A program made the translations under genes and the position numbers. DNA of 64,000 bases from Triglochin maritima (lineage: Eukaryota > Streptophyta > Magnoliopsida > Alismatales > Juncaginaceae): contig OY821782.1 in assembly GCA_963682175.1 (NCBI GenBank), positions 24,635,741 through 24,699,740 of the forward strand, written 5' to 3'. Shown in pieces: positions 35,388 to 46,324 of the stretch; the stretch's first letter is position 1; the number at the start of each line of letters is the position of its first letter. The notes under the pieces were generated by a model. That model worked only from the letters and a program-made list of their open reading frames with translations. It did not search any database and had not been told where the DNA came from.

Positions 35388-36420
35388 ATGCCTCCGAGAC
35401 GCGTGAGTCCTCCCCCACGGGACCGTGACACCAGTGGGGAGACTGGGAGTACGGACTGGGCTGAGGAGCGGCGGATGCTCTATGACACGGTGGGGCGACT
35501 GGGAGCGATGTTGGATCGCCAGTCAGGCAGAGGAGAGCCAGCAACAGCAGGAGCGATGCTCGACCGCGTTATGAGACAACACCCGCCTACCTTTGATGGT
35601 AGAGGAGAGTCTGAGGCTGCGGAGGACTGGGTCTTGAAGATTCAGGAGATCCTTCAGGCGATTGAGTGCCCGCCTGAGAGGCAGACAGGCTTGGCAGCGT
35701 ATGTGTTGGCCGGAGATGCATCCAACTAGTGTTTGAGGGCAGGACTGAGGTCAGCTGGGACGAATTCCTGCGGGAGTTCAATGAGCAGTATTTCCCAGAG
35801 GATGTCAGAGATGGGAGGAGAGAGGAGTTTATGACTCTCGAGCAGGGAGATGCGACCCTGGCTGAGTATACCCGGAGGTTCAACGCGCTGGAGCGTTACT
35901 GTCCAGAGATTTGTGTGACGCCGCTGCAGAGGGCGAGGAAGTTTATACGGGGGTGAGGAAGCACCTCCGTACTCAGGTGACATACAGTATGCCACAGACG
36001 CTGGCCGATGCCGTGCGGTTTCCGACGATCATCGATCAGGATTACCAGCAGAATTATGCTGTGGCCAGGAGAGCACCGGGGTAGGTCAGTGGACGTCCGG
36101 GTGCTCCGCTAGCAGGGAACCCCGGCAAGAGGCCCCGGATCGGAGGCGGTGGGTCACGCCAGCCTGAGGCGTGCAGAGGTTGTGGCAGAGTTCACTCCGG
36201 AGAGTGTTGGGGTCGTGGGGTTTGTCACGGGGGTGGCAAGCCAGGCCACTTTGTGCGAGACTGTCCGAGTGGGCCAGGCGGGTCCAACAGACATTCAGGG
36301 CCGCCAGCAGCAGGCAGAGGCGGAGGCCGCCGACCTTTTGCGCCGCCACCGCAGGGTCAGAGGACTGGACGGGTATTTACCATCCAGGCGGATGAGGCGA
36401 GAGACGCCAGCACGGTCGTA
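35388..36420 (+). pseudogene. G2 gag
   Basis: Starts MPPRRVSPPPRD right after an acceptor-like TGTATAG. It follows G1 Gag closely (RRMLYDTVGRLGAMLDRQSG; EFNEQYFPEDVRDGRREEF). A short deletion that removes the WWRTT stretch present in G1 creates TAG at 35727-35729 and a frame change. One base is lost near 35954 (FIRG/RKHLRTQ), and a TAG follows at about 36081. The nucleocapsid region keeps CRGCGRVHSGEC, but the knuckle CHGGGKPGHFVRDC has Gly for the second Cys. It continues without a stop into the protease. Confidence 0.9.
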
Positions 36421-36645
36421 GAAGGTACACTCTTTCTTGCTAGATTGAGTGCGAGAGTGTTGTTTGATTGTGGGGCCACACACTCGTTCATTTCGGAGTG
36501 ATTTGCCATCATGTTGGGCCGTACCCCTGCGATGTTGACTGCCACGTTAGAAGTCAGCACACCCTTGGGTCTGGTGGGCATTGTGGGGAGCTTCCTTCCC
36601 AGCGCCACGATTGTGTCGGATGATCAGGAGTTTCCAGTTGACTAG
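36421..36645 (+). pseudogene. G2 protease
   Basis: LFDCGATHSFIS carries the catalytic Asp at 36466. The usual chromovirus motif is DSGA, so Cys replaces Ser. Stops occur at 36499-36501 (TGA) and about 36643-36645 (TAG). The end of the domain ([14 protein letters not shown]) lies at 36668-36710, in the next open block. Confidence 0.85.
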
Positions 36646-38270
36646 TTCTTGTTGCCGATGGAGGACTTCGACGTCATACTGGGGATGGATTGGCTATCCC
36701 AGTACGATGTGCGAGTGTTGTGCCGGGAGAAGAAGATCCTGATCCCGAGGAAGGGTCTACCTGATGTGCTGATCAGGGGGACGAAGGATAGAAGAGGCAG
36801 AGTGGTTGTATCAACAGTGAGGGCACAGAAGTTGTTGCAGCAGGGTTGCAGAGCTTTCGTGGCCACTTTGATAGTTTCAAATCCAGAGCCGAGGAGATTG
36901 GAGGACATCGAGATAGTCCGGGAGTTTCCAGAGGTCTTTGCAGATGATGTCTCCGGGTTGCCACCTCAGAGAGAGATTGAGTTTGGGATCGATTTGGTAG
37001 CTGGGACTACGCCGCAGTCGAAGGCGTCGTATCGGATGACACCTGCTGAGCTGACAGAGCTGAAGAAGCAGTTGCAGGATTTGATGGATACGGGGTTTAT
37101 CCGTCCCAGTGTCTCGCCTTGGGGAGCGCCGGTACTCGTTGTGAAGAAGAATGATGGATCGCTGCGGATGTGTATTGACTACAGGATGCTGAACAAGGTT
37201 ACCGTTAGGAATCGGTATCCCTTGCAAGGATCGAGGACCTGTTTGACCAGTTGCAGTCAGCGCAGGTGTTCTCGAAGATTGATCTGCGATCCGGTTATCA
37301 TCAGTTGAGGATCAGAGAGGCAGATGTGCAGAAGACAAGTTTCAGGACGAGGTACGGGCATTACGAGTTTTTGGTGATGTCGTTCGGGTTTACGAACGCG
37401 CCTGCATCGTTTATGGATTTGATGAACCGGACTTTCAGTCAGTACCTCGACCGGTTTGTGATTGTCTTCGTGGATGGTATTTTGGTCTACTCGCCAGATG
37501 TGGAGCAGCATCGAGAGCACTTGAGAGTTGTACTTGGCATTTGGAGGGATTATGAGTTGTATGCCAAGTTTTCGAAGTGCGAGTTCTGGCTGAGCAGTGT
37601 CGCCTTTCTGGGGCACATCATATCAGGAGAGGGGATTTCGGTAGATCCAGCGAAGGTTGAGGCCGTTACGCAGTGGAGAGCCCCGACGAGCGTGGCAGAG
37701 GTCAGGAGCTTTGTGGGTCTGGCAGGTTATTATCGCCATTTTATCCAGGATTTCTCGAGGTTGGCTTCGCCGTTGAGGGCTTTGATGCGGAAAGGCGTTG
37801 AGTTCGTGTGGTCCCAGAAGTGCGAGGACAGTTTCGAGGAACTGAAGAGTCGGCTAACGACTGCTCCAGTTCTGACACTTCCCAGTGGCAGTGGTGGGTT
37901 TGTGATTTACAGTGACGCGTCAGGCATTGGATTGGGATGCACACTCATGCAACACGGGCAGGTGGTTGCATATGCTTCGAGGTAGTTGAAGGTGCACGAG
38001 AGGAATTACCCCACTCATGATTTGGAGTTGGCGGCGGTCGTGCACGCTTTGAAGACTTGGAGGCATTACTTGTACGACGAGCAGTTCAAGGTTTTCACTG
38101 ATCATCAGAGCCTGAAGTATCTATTTTCGCAGAAGGAGCTGAATATGAGGCAGCGCAGATGGCTCGAGCTGATTAAGGATTATGATTTCACCATCTCGTA
38201 CCATCCGGGGAAGGCAAATTCAGTTGCTGATGCTTTGAGCAAGAAGGTGGAGGTTTTCGCGGCAGGTCTG
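36646..38270 (+). pseudogene. G2 reverse transcriptase and RNase H
   Basis: RT begins with [16 protein letters not shown] near 37025. It carries [22 protein letters not shown], then a one-base loss at about 37224 ([14 protein letters not shown]), then [15 protein letters not shown] and [12 protein letters not shown]. The catalytic FVDD is FVDG at 37467-37478. RNase H has [13 protein letters not shown] (37906-37944), [17 protein letters not shown] after a TAG at 37983-37985 that replaces Gln, and [11 protein letters not shown]. The loss of the second catalytic Asp plus the frame breaks make this copy inactive. Confidence 0.92.
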
Positions 38271-39530
38271 TGTATCGAGGAGTGGAAGCTGCTCGAGGCG
38301 TTGACCGAGTGGAGACCGTTCACCGATGAGTCACGAGGTGCAGTGATTGCCGGGCTGAGAGTGGAGCCTCAGTTGGTCTCGAGTATTGTTCAGGCTCAGA
38401 GTACTGATGATGAGTTAGCTGGGATGTTACAGTTAGCTGCCAGAGATGGGTCAAATTTTAGTATTGGAGTTGATGGTGGGTTGAGGTTTAGAGGTCGTGT
38501 CTGGGTGCCGAAAGGAGGAGATCTGAGGAAGGACATTCTGGAGGAGGCACACAGATCCCGTTATTCGATCCACCCGGGCAGCACGAAGATTTATAGGGAT
38601 CTTCAGAGGAATTTCTGGTGGAAGAGGATGAAGACGGAGATCGCAGAGTTCGTTGACAGATGTCTGATTTGTCAGCAGGTGAAGATTGAGCACCAGAGAC
38701 CTGCAGGGCCGATGCAGAGGATCGAGCTTCCAGAGTGGAAGTGGGAGCACCTGATGATGGATTTTGTCACCGGTCTGCCAAGGACGAGAGGATTCCATGA
38801 CGCGATTTGGGTTATAGTCGATCGACTGACCAAGTCGGCACACTTCTTAGCTATCCGGACCACTTTACCTCTGGAGGGTCTAGCTAAGTTGTATATTGAG
38901 GAGGTCGTCAGACTGCACGGGGTGCCCGTGAGTACTATTTCGGATCGAGATCCGAGGTTCACTTGTAGATTCTGGGGGAGTTTGCAGCAGGCCTTAGGGA
39001 CGCAGTTGAAGTTCAATACGACATTCCATCCCCAGACAAACGATCAGTCTGAGAGGACCATCCAGACGCTGGAGGATATGTTGTGAGCGTGTACTCTAGA
39101 TTGAGCAGGTCATTGGGACGAGCATCTGCCGTTGATTGAGTTCGCCTACAACAACAGCTACCATTCGAGCATTGGGATGGCACCGTATGAGGCCCTGTAC
39201 GGGAGACCGTGTAGATCACCGGTATGCTGGAGTGATGTAGGCGAGAGACAGTTAGTTGGTCCTGAGATTGTGTCGATGTACTCTGAGAAGGTTGATGTGA
39301 TCAGGCAGAGACTAGCGACATCTCAGAGCAGGCAGAAGAGCTACGCGGATAGGCATAGGCGAGAGCTGAGGTTTGAGGTAGGTGACCATGTCTTCCTGAG
39401 GATTTCACCATCTCGGGGAGTGATGAGGTTCGGAAAGAAGGGGAAGCTCAGTCCGAGGTATGTCGGACCGTTTGAGAATCTCGAGCGGATTGGAGAGATT
39501 GCCTACAGGGTTGCGCTGCCGCCGTAGTTT
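38271..39530 (+). pseudogene. G2 integrase
   Basis: The HHCC zinc-binding domain starts with His at about 38550 ([10 protein letters not shown]) and ends CLICQQVK. The catalytic residues are complete: D at 38760 (MMDFVTG), D at 38943 (ISDRDPRF) and E at 39051 (NDQSERT), with 35 residues between the last two. TGA stops follow at 39084-39086 and about 39102. The GPY/F-type end (GKLSPRYVGPFENLERIGEIAYRVALPP) runs to a TAG at about 39525. Confidence 0.92.
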
Positions 39531-39808
39531 CTGGTCTTCACAACGTCTTCCATGTTTCGATGCTGAGGAAGTACGTAACAGATCCTTCTCATGTGATTCA
39601 GTTGGAGGTTCCAGAGATCCATCAAGATTTGTCTCTTGAGGAGAGACCGGTTGAGATCGTGGATCGGATGGAGCATCAGTTGAGGAGGAGGACCATTCTG
39701 ATGGTGAAGGTCAGGTGGCAGCACCACAGTTAGCGAGAGGCCACTTGGGAGATCGAGGAGGAGGTCCGGAAGGAGTTTCCGGAGTTGTTTGGTGAGCTTC
39801 GGTCTTAA
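39531..39808 (+). pseudogene. G2 chromodomain C-terminus
   Basis: After a frame change, the sequence GLHNVFHVSMLRKYV leads to a chromodomain: VEIVDRMEHQLRRRTIL, VKVRWQHHS, TAG (39731-39733), REATWEIEEEV. It ends FPELFGELRS with TAA at 39806-39808. Chromodomains on integrase steer insertion toward heterochromatin in this clade. Confidence 0.88.
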
Positions 39809-39841
39809 TTTCGAGGACGAAATTCTTTTAGGAGGGTGGAT
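39809..39841 (+). other. G2 polypurine tract and adjoining conserved block
   Basis: The block TTTCGAGGACGAAATTCTT at 39809-39827 (as in G1) is followed by AGGAGGGTGGAT, the PPT. Confidence 0.85.
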
Positions 39842-40044
39842 TGTAGGATTCTATCCTAATCGTAATCCTAATTGTGTTTTGTTGTTGTTTAGGGGGTGAT
39901 TAGGGGAGATGGAGATGGACGGCTGGGATGGAAGATGGTTGGATGAGGGGTTGAGATGGTTTGGGGATGAGATGAGTGGTGGAGATGGATGGATTGGAAT
40001 GGATGGTGGAGATTTAAGGTTGGGGAGATATTTAGAGGTGAGTT

Positions 40045-40098
40045 TCTCTCTCTCTCTCACATCTCTCTCACACTCTCATTGCTCACTCTCTCTCTACC
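40045..40098 (+). repeat. CT-rich tract in G2 LTR
   Basis: Runs of CTCTCT with CACA interruptions. A comparable pyrimidine-rich tract is at the matching place of solo LTR 1 (16010-16080, reversed). It resembles a plant 5' UTR or core-promoter pyrimidine patch. Confidence 0.7.
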
Positions 40099-40516
40099 TC
40101 TGTGGTGATCTCCGGCGTGGTGGTGGTGACCTCCGGCAAAGTGAAGATCGGCTCCGGTTGGTTGGTGAAGGTGAGAAGCGTGGGGTGTGTTTTCATCCCT
40201 TTTGAGTTGGTTTTCTCTCTCCTTCTACCTAACTCGTGTTTCGGTGGTTGTGGTTGGCTGTTGGAGGTTGCCGGAGGTGGTGTGGTGGCTGTGGACCATC
40301 GAGGAGGCGATTGATTGTCGTTTGGAGGCGAGGTTCGTCGACGGATCGTGTTTTGGGGAGATGTGCTCGTGGTGGCGTCGTCGCGGTTCTTCAAAGGCTT
40401 CTTCAAGCCTTCCGGTATGTCAAGCTCACTAACTTAAGTAGTGTGAGTAATTGGAAGTCGACAGTAGGCCTTTTGGCTCGTCGCTAGTAAATGTGCAGCA
40501 GATTTCACTGCCTGAT

Positions 40517-41196
40517 TGGTCGACCGGTTGGTGCAAACGGTCGACCGTTCGTGAAGAAATTCAGGTTCTGCCTCAAATCGGTCGAACGATGCCTGTGGGG
40601 CGGTCGACCGATTGTGCATTGGAGGCAAGCCTGGTGAGATTCGGTCGACCGGGTCCCCTTTGCCGGTCGACCGTTTGCACCGTCATGGGTCGGATAGGGC
40701 GTTGACCATCTAAACGGTCGACCGCCTCTATGACTTCGTCCGACCGTGACTCAAGTGGATGGAGTGGTCGGTTCGACCGAAGGTAGTTTCGGTCGACCGG
40801 ACCTGGGTGCTGCGCGTGGGGAATGCTCTGGTGGAATTCGGTCGACCGAGGAGGTCTCGACGTTCGACCGGATTCGTGGTGCGAGTGAGGGATTATTCCC
40901 TGATGGGATTCGGTCGACCGAGAGTGCTCGGGTGTTCGACCGAATTCGTTGTGGAGTTTTGGGATTTGTCCCTGGTGACTTTCGGTCGAACGGGGCCCCT
41001 TTGCCGTTCGACTGAATTGTCGTTTTGTTCGGTGAACCTGGGAGTTGACCATTTAAACGGTCGACCATCCCTTGACTTTGGTTCGACCGAACGAGTGCGG
41101 TGGGTGGGAATCGGTCAACCGATGGAGTGTCGGTGGATGCGATTGCCCTGTATTTGCTTGATTCGGTCGACTGGGACTTTTGGTTCGGTGGACCGT
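40517..41196. repeat. CGGTCGACCG palindrome array, G2 3' LTR
   Basis: The longest array in the window: about 25 perfect or variant copies in 680 bp. Half-site variants such as GTTCGACCG and CGGTCGAACG occur between the perfect palindromes. Confidence 0.95.
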
Positions 41197-41304
41197 TTGT
41201 GTCCAGTTTTGCACTATGGAGGTGTTGTTGTTGTGGTCGTCCGTGTGGGGTGAGTCGTGGTGCCGATGTTCTTCCGGCAAGTGTGCTAGGGTGCACGATA
41301 GTTG

Positions 41305-41834
41305 CGGTGGTTAGTTGAAAAAGACTTGGAGCCCCGTAACGGTGTGAGAGCTTGGGATTGGCTTAAATAGGCCTGAGGCCCAGCTTAGAATTGTGGTGTT
41401 GCGGCGGTTGGTTGAAAGACACCTGGAGCCTCGTAACTGTGTGAGAGCTGCGGTTGGTTGAAAAAGACCTGGAGCCCAGCTAGTCTGTGCGGGGTTGGTT
41501 GAAAAAGACCTGGAGCCCAGCTAGTCTGTGCGGGGTTGGTTGAAAAAGACCTGGAGCTCCGTAGTGCGTTCAGGTTGGCTGAAAAAGGCCTGGAGCCTGA
41601 GCAGGGACCGCCTGTAGGGTTGGTTGAAAAAGACCTGGAGCCCTTAGACGTTTGGGTTGGTTGAAAAAGACCTGGAGCCCTTGGTCGTGTCGTAGTTGCT
41701 GCGGTTGGTTGAAAAAGACCTGGAGCCCAGCTTGGCGACTAGTGTGTGTTGCGGTGGTTGGTTGAGATTAGACCTGGAGCCCCGTGACTATGGTGTGTGG
41801 TGTGGTTGGGTGAAAGAGCCCTGGAGCCCAGCCT
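41305..41834 (+). repeat. Tandem TTGAAAAAGACCTGGAGCC repeats in G2 LTR
   Basis: Ten or more copies of a conserved core with variable spacers, giving a period of roughly 35-70 bp. Two adjacent units at about 41457-41545 are almost identical, including the spacer. Not found in any other LTR here. Confidence 0.93.
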
Positions 41835-42221
41835 GTTGAGATGCTTTTCTTGTTTAGTAAAATTGCATGCTAGGGTGCCTTTCATTTCATGCATTGTAGA
41901 GTTTGGCATACGGGGTTTCCTCAGGAAACTCAGGCATTGTTGCATGTTTATTTTCAGGCCCCAAGCGGCGATAGGGGGTGGTGACCGAGGAGAGGAGCAC
42001 CGCTACTGGATCCAGCTTTCTCTCAGTTGAGGTTGAGTGATTACTGCTTCCATTTGTATAGTCTTTTGATGTAATCACAACTTTTGAAATACTCTGATGT
42101 TCATGCATATATATATTATATATGTTGGTGCACCTGTGTTTAGTATTTCCGTAATATCCTCTGTTGATTGTGTGTTATAAAAAATTTAAATTTTCCACTG
42201 TGTTGAGGATGTTACAAAGAT

Positions 42222-44022
42222 GATGATCGAAGGAGCTTGCATGAATGTCAAGTGAAGACATGTTGTGTTTGGATATGTCTATATATAAGTTGCCTAGTCT
42301 TCCTAATTGTATGTACTCTCAATAATCAATATGAGAGTTGCATGCACATGTCTATATTTTTGTGATACTTTAACCATTTGAGTTATATTTTGTTTGTTAT
42401 CATTCTTGCAATATAATGCGAGGAATTGTTAATTTTAACAAGCTGGATCTTCCACCTCTAATAAGTAAAATAAAGGCAGATGTGCCAGAAGAGTGTACTT
42501 TGGGTCAGGTTAAACTCAAAACCGACCCAATCGAACTGCATGGATCAGATTAGATTGACTTTCTTTTAAACTCGAGTCGTATTAATTCATATCTGAAATT
42601 TTATAGAACCGACCAATTTGTGTTAGTTTTTGTTCCAGGACTTCGATTTTGTTAAATTGTGACGACAAACTCCTTTTACTCTCTTACATGATAACTCAAC
42701 CACTCTGGCTATAGATATGGTTTTTCTGGGCCGTATCCTTATTTTTATCACAAACGAAAGGATTTGGATGTCAAATTTTTATATCATAAGGATATGCATA
42801 CGATCATACAAATACAAACATTGGTTTTTCAATATTTGGATACGTATACGGATAGTAAGTTTAAAAAATAAGTGTATATTGAAACGAATATGAATACGAA
42901 TAGGAGTTCCCCTTGATCAAAACAATTGAAACATATATTAATTACAACCTAACCATTTTTAATTTTTTTAAATAATATTTACTCGAACTTTATAAGATTA
43001 TAAAATTAGTAAACTACGACGTAGGCTTTCATTTTCTCAAAATTTTACCTTATATGTTTATTTTCTATATACCATGTAAACAATACAAATTATACATAAA
43101 ATATTTAAAACCTAGTTCCTAATACAAAATTCAACCTTGTCATTATTCATTGCTCCTAACTCCACCAATCTAAAACCTCTGACAAGTTTGTATGAAATTT
43201 CATTGTTATTTTTAATACATTTATTTCTAACATATATAAAAAAAATTTAATTTTGAATATGTGATATTTTTTATGGAACGGTGTATACGATATTCTATAG
43301 ATATGAATATCTTTTTTTATATAACCGCAGTCATAAGTTGCCAACCAGTCCATGTCTTGAACTCCTCGATGGTCCCACCACTCCTTTGAAATTCTATCTG
43401 CCCCTTGCAGAACCCACCACTTTCCGACATCTGACTAGCCCTTCGAGGTTCCATCTCTCTTATCTCATCGTGTCACCGACTCCAACTTCTGACTTCTCTC
43501 TTCATGATGAGCTCCAAATCAACTTCAGACGTTTGAAGAATACCCATCACGCCTTCACACCTTTGTGGTCCTCTCCAACACTCTTCTTATTGTTTCCCAA
43601 CCACATTTCGTGAGTTGGTGAGAAAGATGAAAGCCAAGTAACAATTTCACGCATATATTAGGAATGGATCGATGATTTTAATTGCTTCTGGGGTTATTCT
43701 TGTTCGAGTTGTACATGCTCTCCTTTCATCAAGGGTAATATGCATTTTGCTTTCATAATCACCATTTATACCAAAAAAACATGCATCTTCTCCAATTTAT
43801 GATCAAATGTGAAATGAGTAATATGATACGACAGACATGCATTCAATTTTCCAGATTAGAACCATTTCAATACGGATAAGATGATTCAATTTTTGTACCA
43901 AACACTTGATACTCCATTTGGTATTTTCTTACAATCTTCTTTTGATAGCGAAACCAGTTTTGTGAATTTAATCGAATTATTAACTTGCAACGTGAGATCA
44001 ATCTTTTCTTTCTTGAGCAGAT
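42222..44022. other. AT-rich region without recognisable gene
   Basis: 1.8 kb. A pyrimidine-rich open stretch at 43281-43613 has no recognisable domain and is not called. Around 42700-42900 there are degenerate GATACGAATA-like repeats. I see no transposon ends. Confidence 0.5.
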
Positions 44023-45628
44023 CACTACTGATTCACCTACCAACGCTACAACAGTACCGGGAATCACCAACGGTACCTGTTTGTTTGTGGATGCCACCGT
44101 CTGTCGGTGTCAGTCTACTCCGACGGATAGGTATGCATCTTACGTTGGTGTTGCACAACTTCAACAGATACACTGACGGAATTTGGTTGTCGGTGTTAAT
44201 TTTGGCATGAAATTTTCCACCAAAGAATTTCACCTTGTTTCGCCATCGGATACACACTGACCGACGTTTCGTTGAAGTTCATCACCAACGGATGGGTTCG
44301 TCGGTGTACACACCAACAAATATAGACTCCGACGGAATGACATCTACATCGATGGAGGCGTCCCGTTGGTGCTTAATATCTATGACCTCTACCGATAGAG
44401 ACGTCCCATCGGTGTATGTCCGTCATTACCTAATTCAACCGACCATAAAAATGTCATGCCCTACACCGATGGATATCGTATCTAGAACCCAGTATAATAA
44501 AATCACAAAATAGATATAATTAATCAAAATAACCAATTAAAATATAACTTTCATACAAATAACCACTTTAATCCTACAAATGTAAACAAATTTAAAGTAA
44601 TTATCATACAAATCTAAACAAATTATCATACAAATCAACAATTTAATTCTACAAATAACAGTTACATTCAAATTAATTGATTTACAAAAATCATAAACAT
44701 TCAACAAAATAGGTTGTTGGCTGTGGAGGTGGTCGTGGGTGGGGCGGGGAGTGGTGGACGCCGGTGGAGTGTGGTGGGTGGGGCTGGGGTATTGGTGGAT
44801 GCCGGTGGAGTTGGTTTTGGGGGACTGTGGGTGGGACAGGGGGTGTGGGTGGTGTTCTGATTTCGAGGGGTTGGAGTGGCGGAAGGACGATGAGGTCGGT
44901 TATTGCAGTGACGTCAGTTAGGGTGTTGATTTTAGAGAAGGGCGGAGGGTGACCAGAGAGGTGGAGTCGACGAGCGGAGCGGACGTCGGTAGTGGCATCG
45001 GCAAGCGGCAGAATGGCACGGCGGCGAGCAATGATGGAGGCGCCGATTAGGGCAAAGTGTGGTTAGTGCGTGAAGAAATGAAGATATTTCATCGAGGGGT
45101 TACTGATATAACCTACATCGATGGTACATGTACATCGGTGTTGCTAATGATAGTTGTCGGTGCTATCCTACTAATGGTCAGACAGATATATCCGTCGATG
45201 TATGATACCATATCCGTCAATGTTCTTAAATGTAATACGTGTGTAACGTTTCTTTTTCAAACTCTACTCTGACGGATAAGTATATGTCAACGTACATTCC
45301 TAAAAACACCACACCGACGAACATTATCCATCGGTGAAGGGAAGCCAAACCGTTAGTGTATTTTTTCCACGATAAATTTCATTTGCTGCGGATAGTTTTT
45401 TCGAAAATGTACACCGACGACAGATATTCGTCGGTGTAGCGTAATTGACCAACGAATACTTCGAAAATATGCCACGACGGAATATATTCGCTAGTGTTGG
45501 TTTTCCTATTCGTCAGTGTAGATTGGCACCGACTGTAAGACATAGCCGTTGGTAAACATTGGCCTACATCGACGGATACCTCACCGACGGATACAAATCC
45601 GTTAGTGTATACTGTTTTTCTAGTAGTG
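44023..45628. mobile_element. Non-autonomous CACTA transposon
   Basis: The right end reads TTTTTCTAGTAGTG (45615-45628), the inverse of CACTACTAGAAAA, a typical CACTA terminus. The proposed left end CACTACTGATTCACC (44023) shares only the first seven bases. Subterminal copies of ACCGACGGAT and its inverse ATCCGTCGGT are frequent in both orientations, the expected transposase-binding repeats. No transposase was found. The 3 bp flanks (GAT and CAA) do not match, so the left border is uncertain. Confidence 0.7.
44705..44860 (+). repeat. G-rich tract with G-quadruplex motif inside the CACTA element
   Basis: Strongly G-rich on the plus strand. At 44817-44849 there are five runs of at least three G with loops of one to five bases, which meets the usual G-quadruplex pattern. 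Confidence 0.75.
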
Positions 45629-45668
45629 CAAGTACCTACAAGTGGAGATTTGGTACCCAAACTACTTT

Positions 45669-46205
45669 CACTACTAGAAAACACATGCTTCACTTATGGA
45701 TATATATCTTTCTGTCACGCATCCATCGGTGCAAATAATTGTACACCGACGGATGTTCTTACAACCACAGACGGACAAAGTCTGTCACTTTAATTTTTGT
45801 AGTATTCATCGGACCAGAAGTACACTGACGGATACATACCGTCGGTGTAAATTTTACATCAAGAAACCCGCAGTAAAATGAAATTTGTCGCACAAAAACA
45901 ATCATCGGATGTTGTCTTTTCCTGAACTGACGGAGTATTATATTTTAAAGAGTCACTGACAGATATCATCAGTCGGATAATATTTTGAAAAATAATTGTT
46001 ACAAACTTAATATGTTAAACTACACTGAAGAATACATTACAAGACACCGACTGATATACCCCTCAGATATTTAACACGAAAATACTGCGACGAATACGTT
46101 CTGTCGGTGTATTGCTTGAAAATGGACCGGTAAATAACTTAATCCCAACATCACCACCGACGAAGACCTGGGACATTCACCGAGAGAAATGTTCCATTGG
46201 TGATG
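45669..46205. mobile_element. Second CACTA end, right border unclear
   Basis: CACTACTAGAAAACAC at 45669 is a CACTA terminus facing right. It is followed by CACCGACGGAT and CATCGGTG repeats as far as about 46200. No opposite terminus was found, so it is truncated or its right end is decayed. It lies 40 bp from the end of the first element. Confidence 0.65.
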
Positions 46206-46324
46206 TAGGATTTCGTCCCTATGATTGAGTATATTTTTTATACACAAGCAAGATTGTTTGTTTAATATTAACTCAATAATTTTATGTACAAAACTATACA
46301 AATCATTTTAATAGAGATGCATTA

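Larger units (their letters stand above)
34953..42216 (+). mobile_element. G2: 5'-truncated Ty3/gypsy chromovirus (Tekay/Del-like)
   Basis: Order: 314 bp fragment of the 5' LTR, PBS, gag, protease, RT, RNase H, integrase, chromodomain, PPT, complete 3' LTR (39842-42216). Integrase after RNase H plus a C-terminal chromodomain marks a chromovirus. No duplication can be seen because the left end is lost. Many stops and frameshifts make it inactive. Confidence 0.93.
39842..42216 (+). repeat. G2 3' LTR
   Basis: TGTAGGATTCTATCC to GATGTTACA, 2375 bp. Modules in order: CT-rich tract 40045-40098, donor-like CCG/GTATGT at 40412-40420, palindrome array, short tandem repeats, hairpin 41915-41929, acceptor-like TTTTCAG/G at 41957. 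Confidence 0.93.

Noticed and set aside
40573..41296. Several overlapping open frames on both strands in the G2 LTR
   Set aside because: All cross the palindrome array, which lacks stop codons in several frames; repetitive peptides only.
43281..43613. 110-codon open frame in AT-rich DNA
   Set aside because: No domain or codon signal recognised; left unannotated.
44020..45631. 3 bp target duplication for the first CACTA element
   Set aside because: Flanks are GAT and CAA; no match, so the left end is only tentative.
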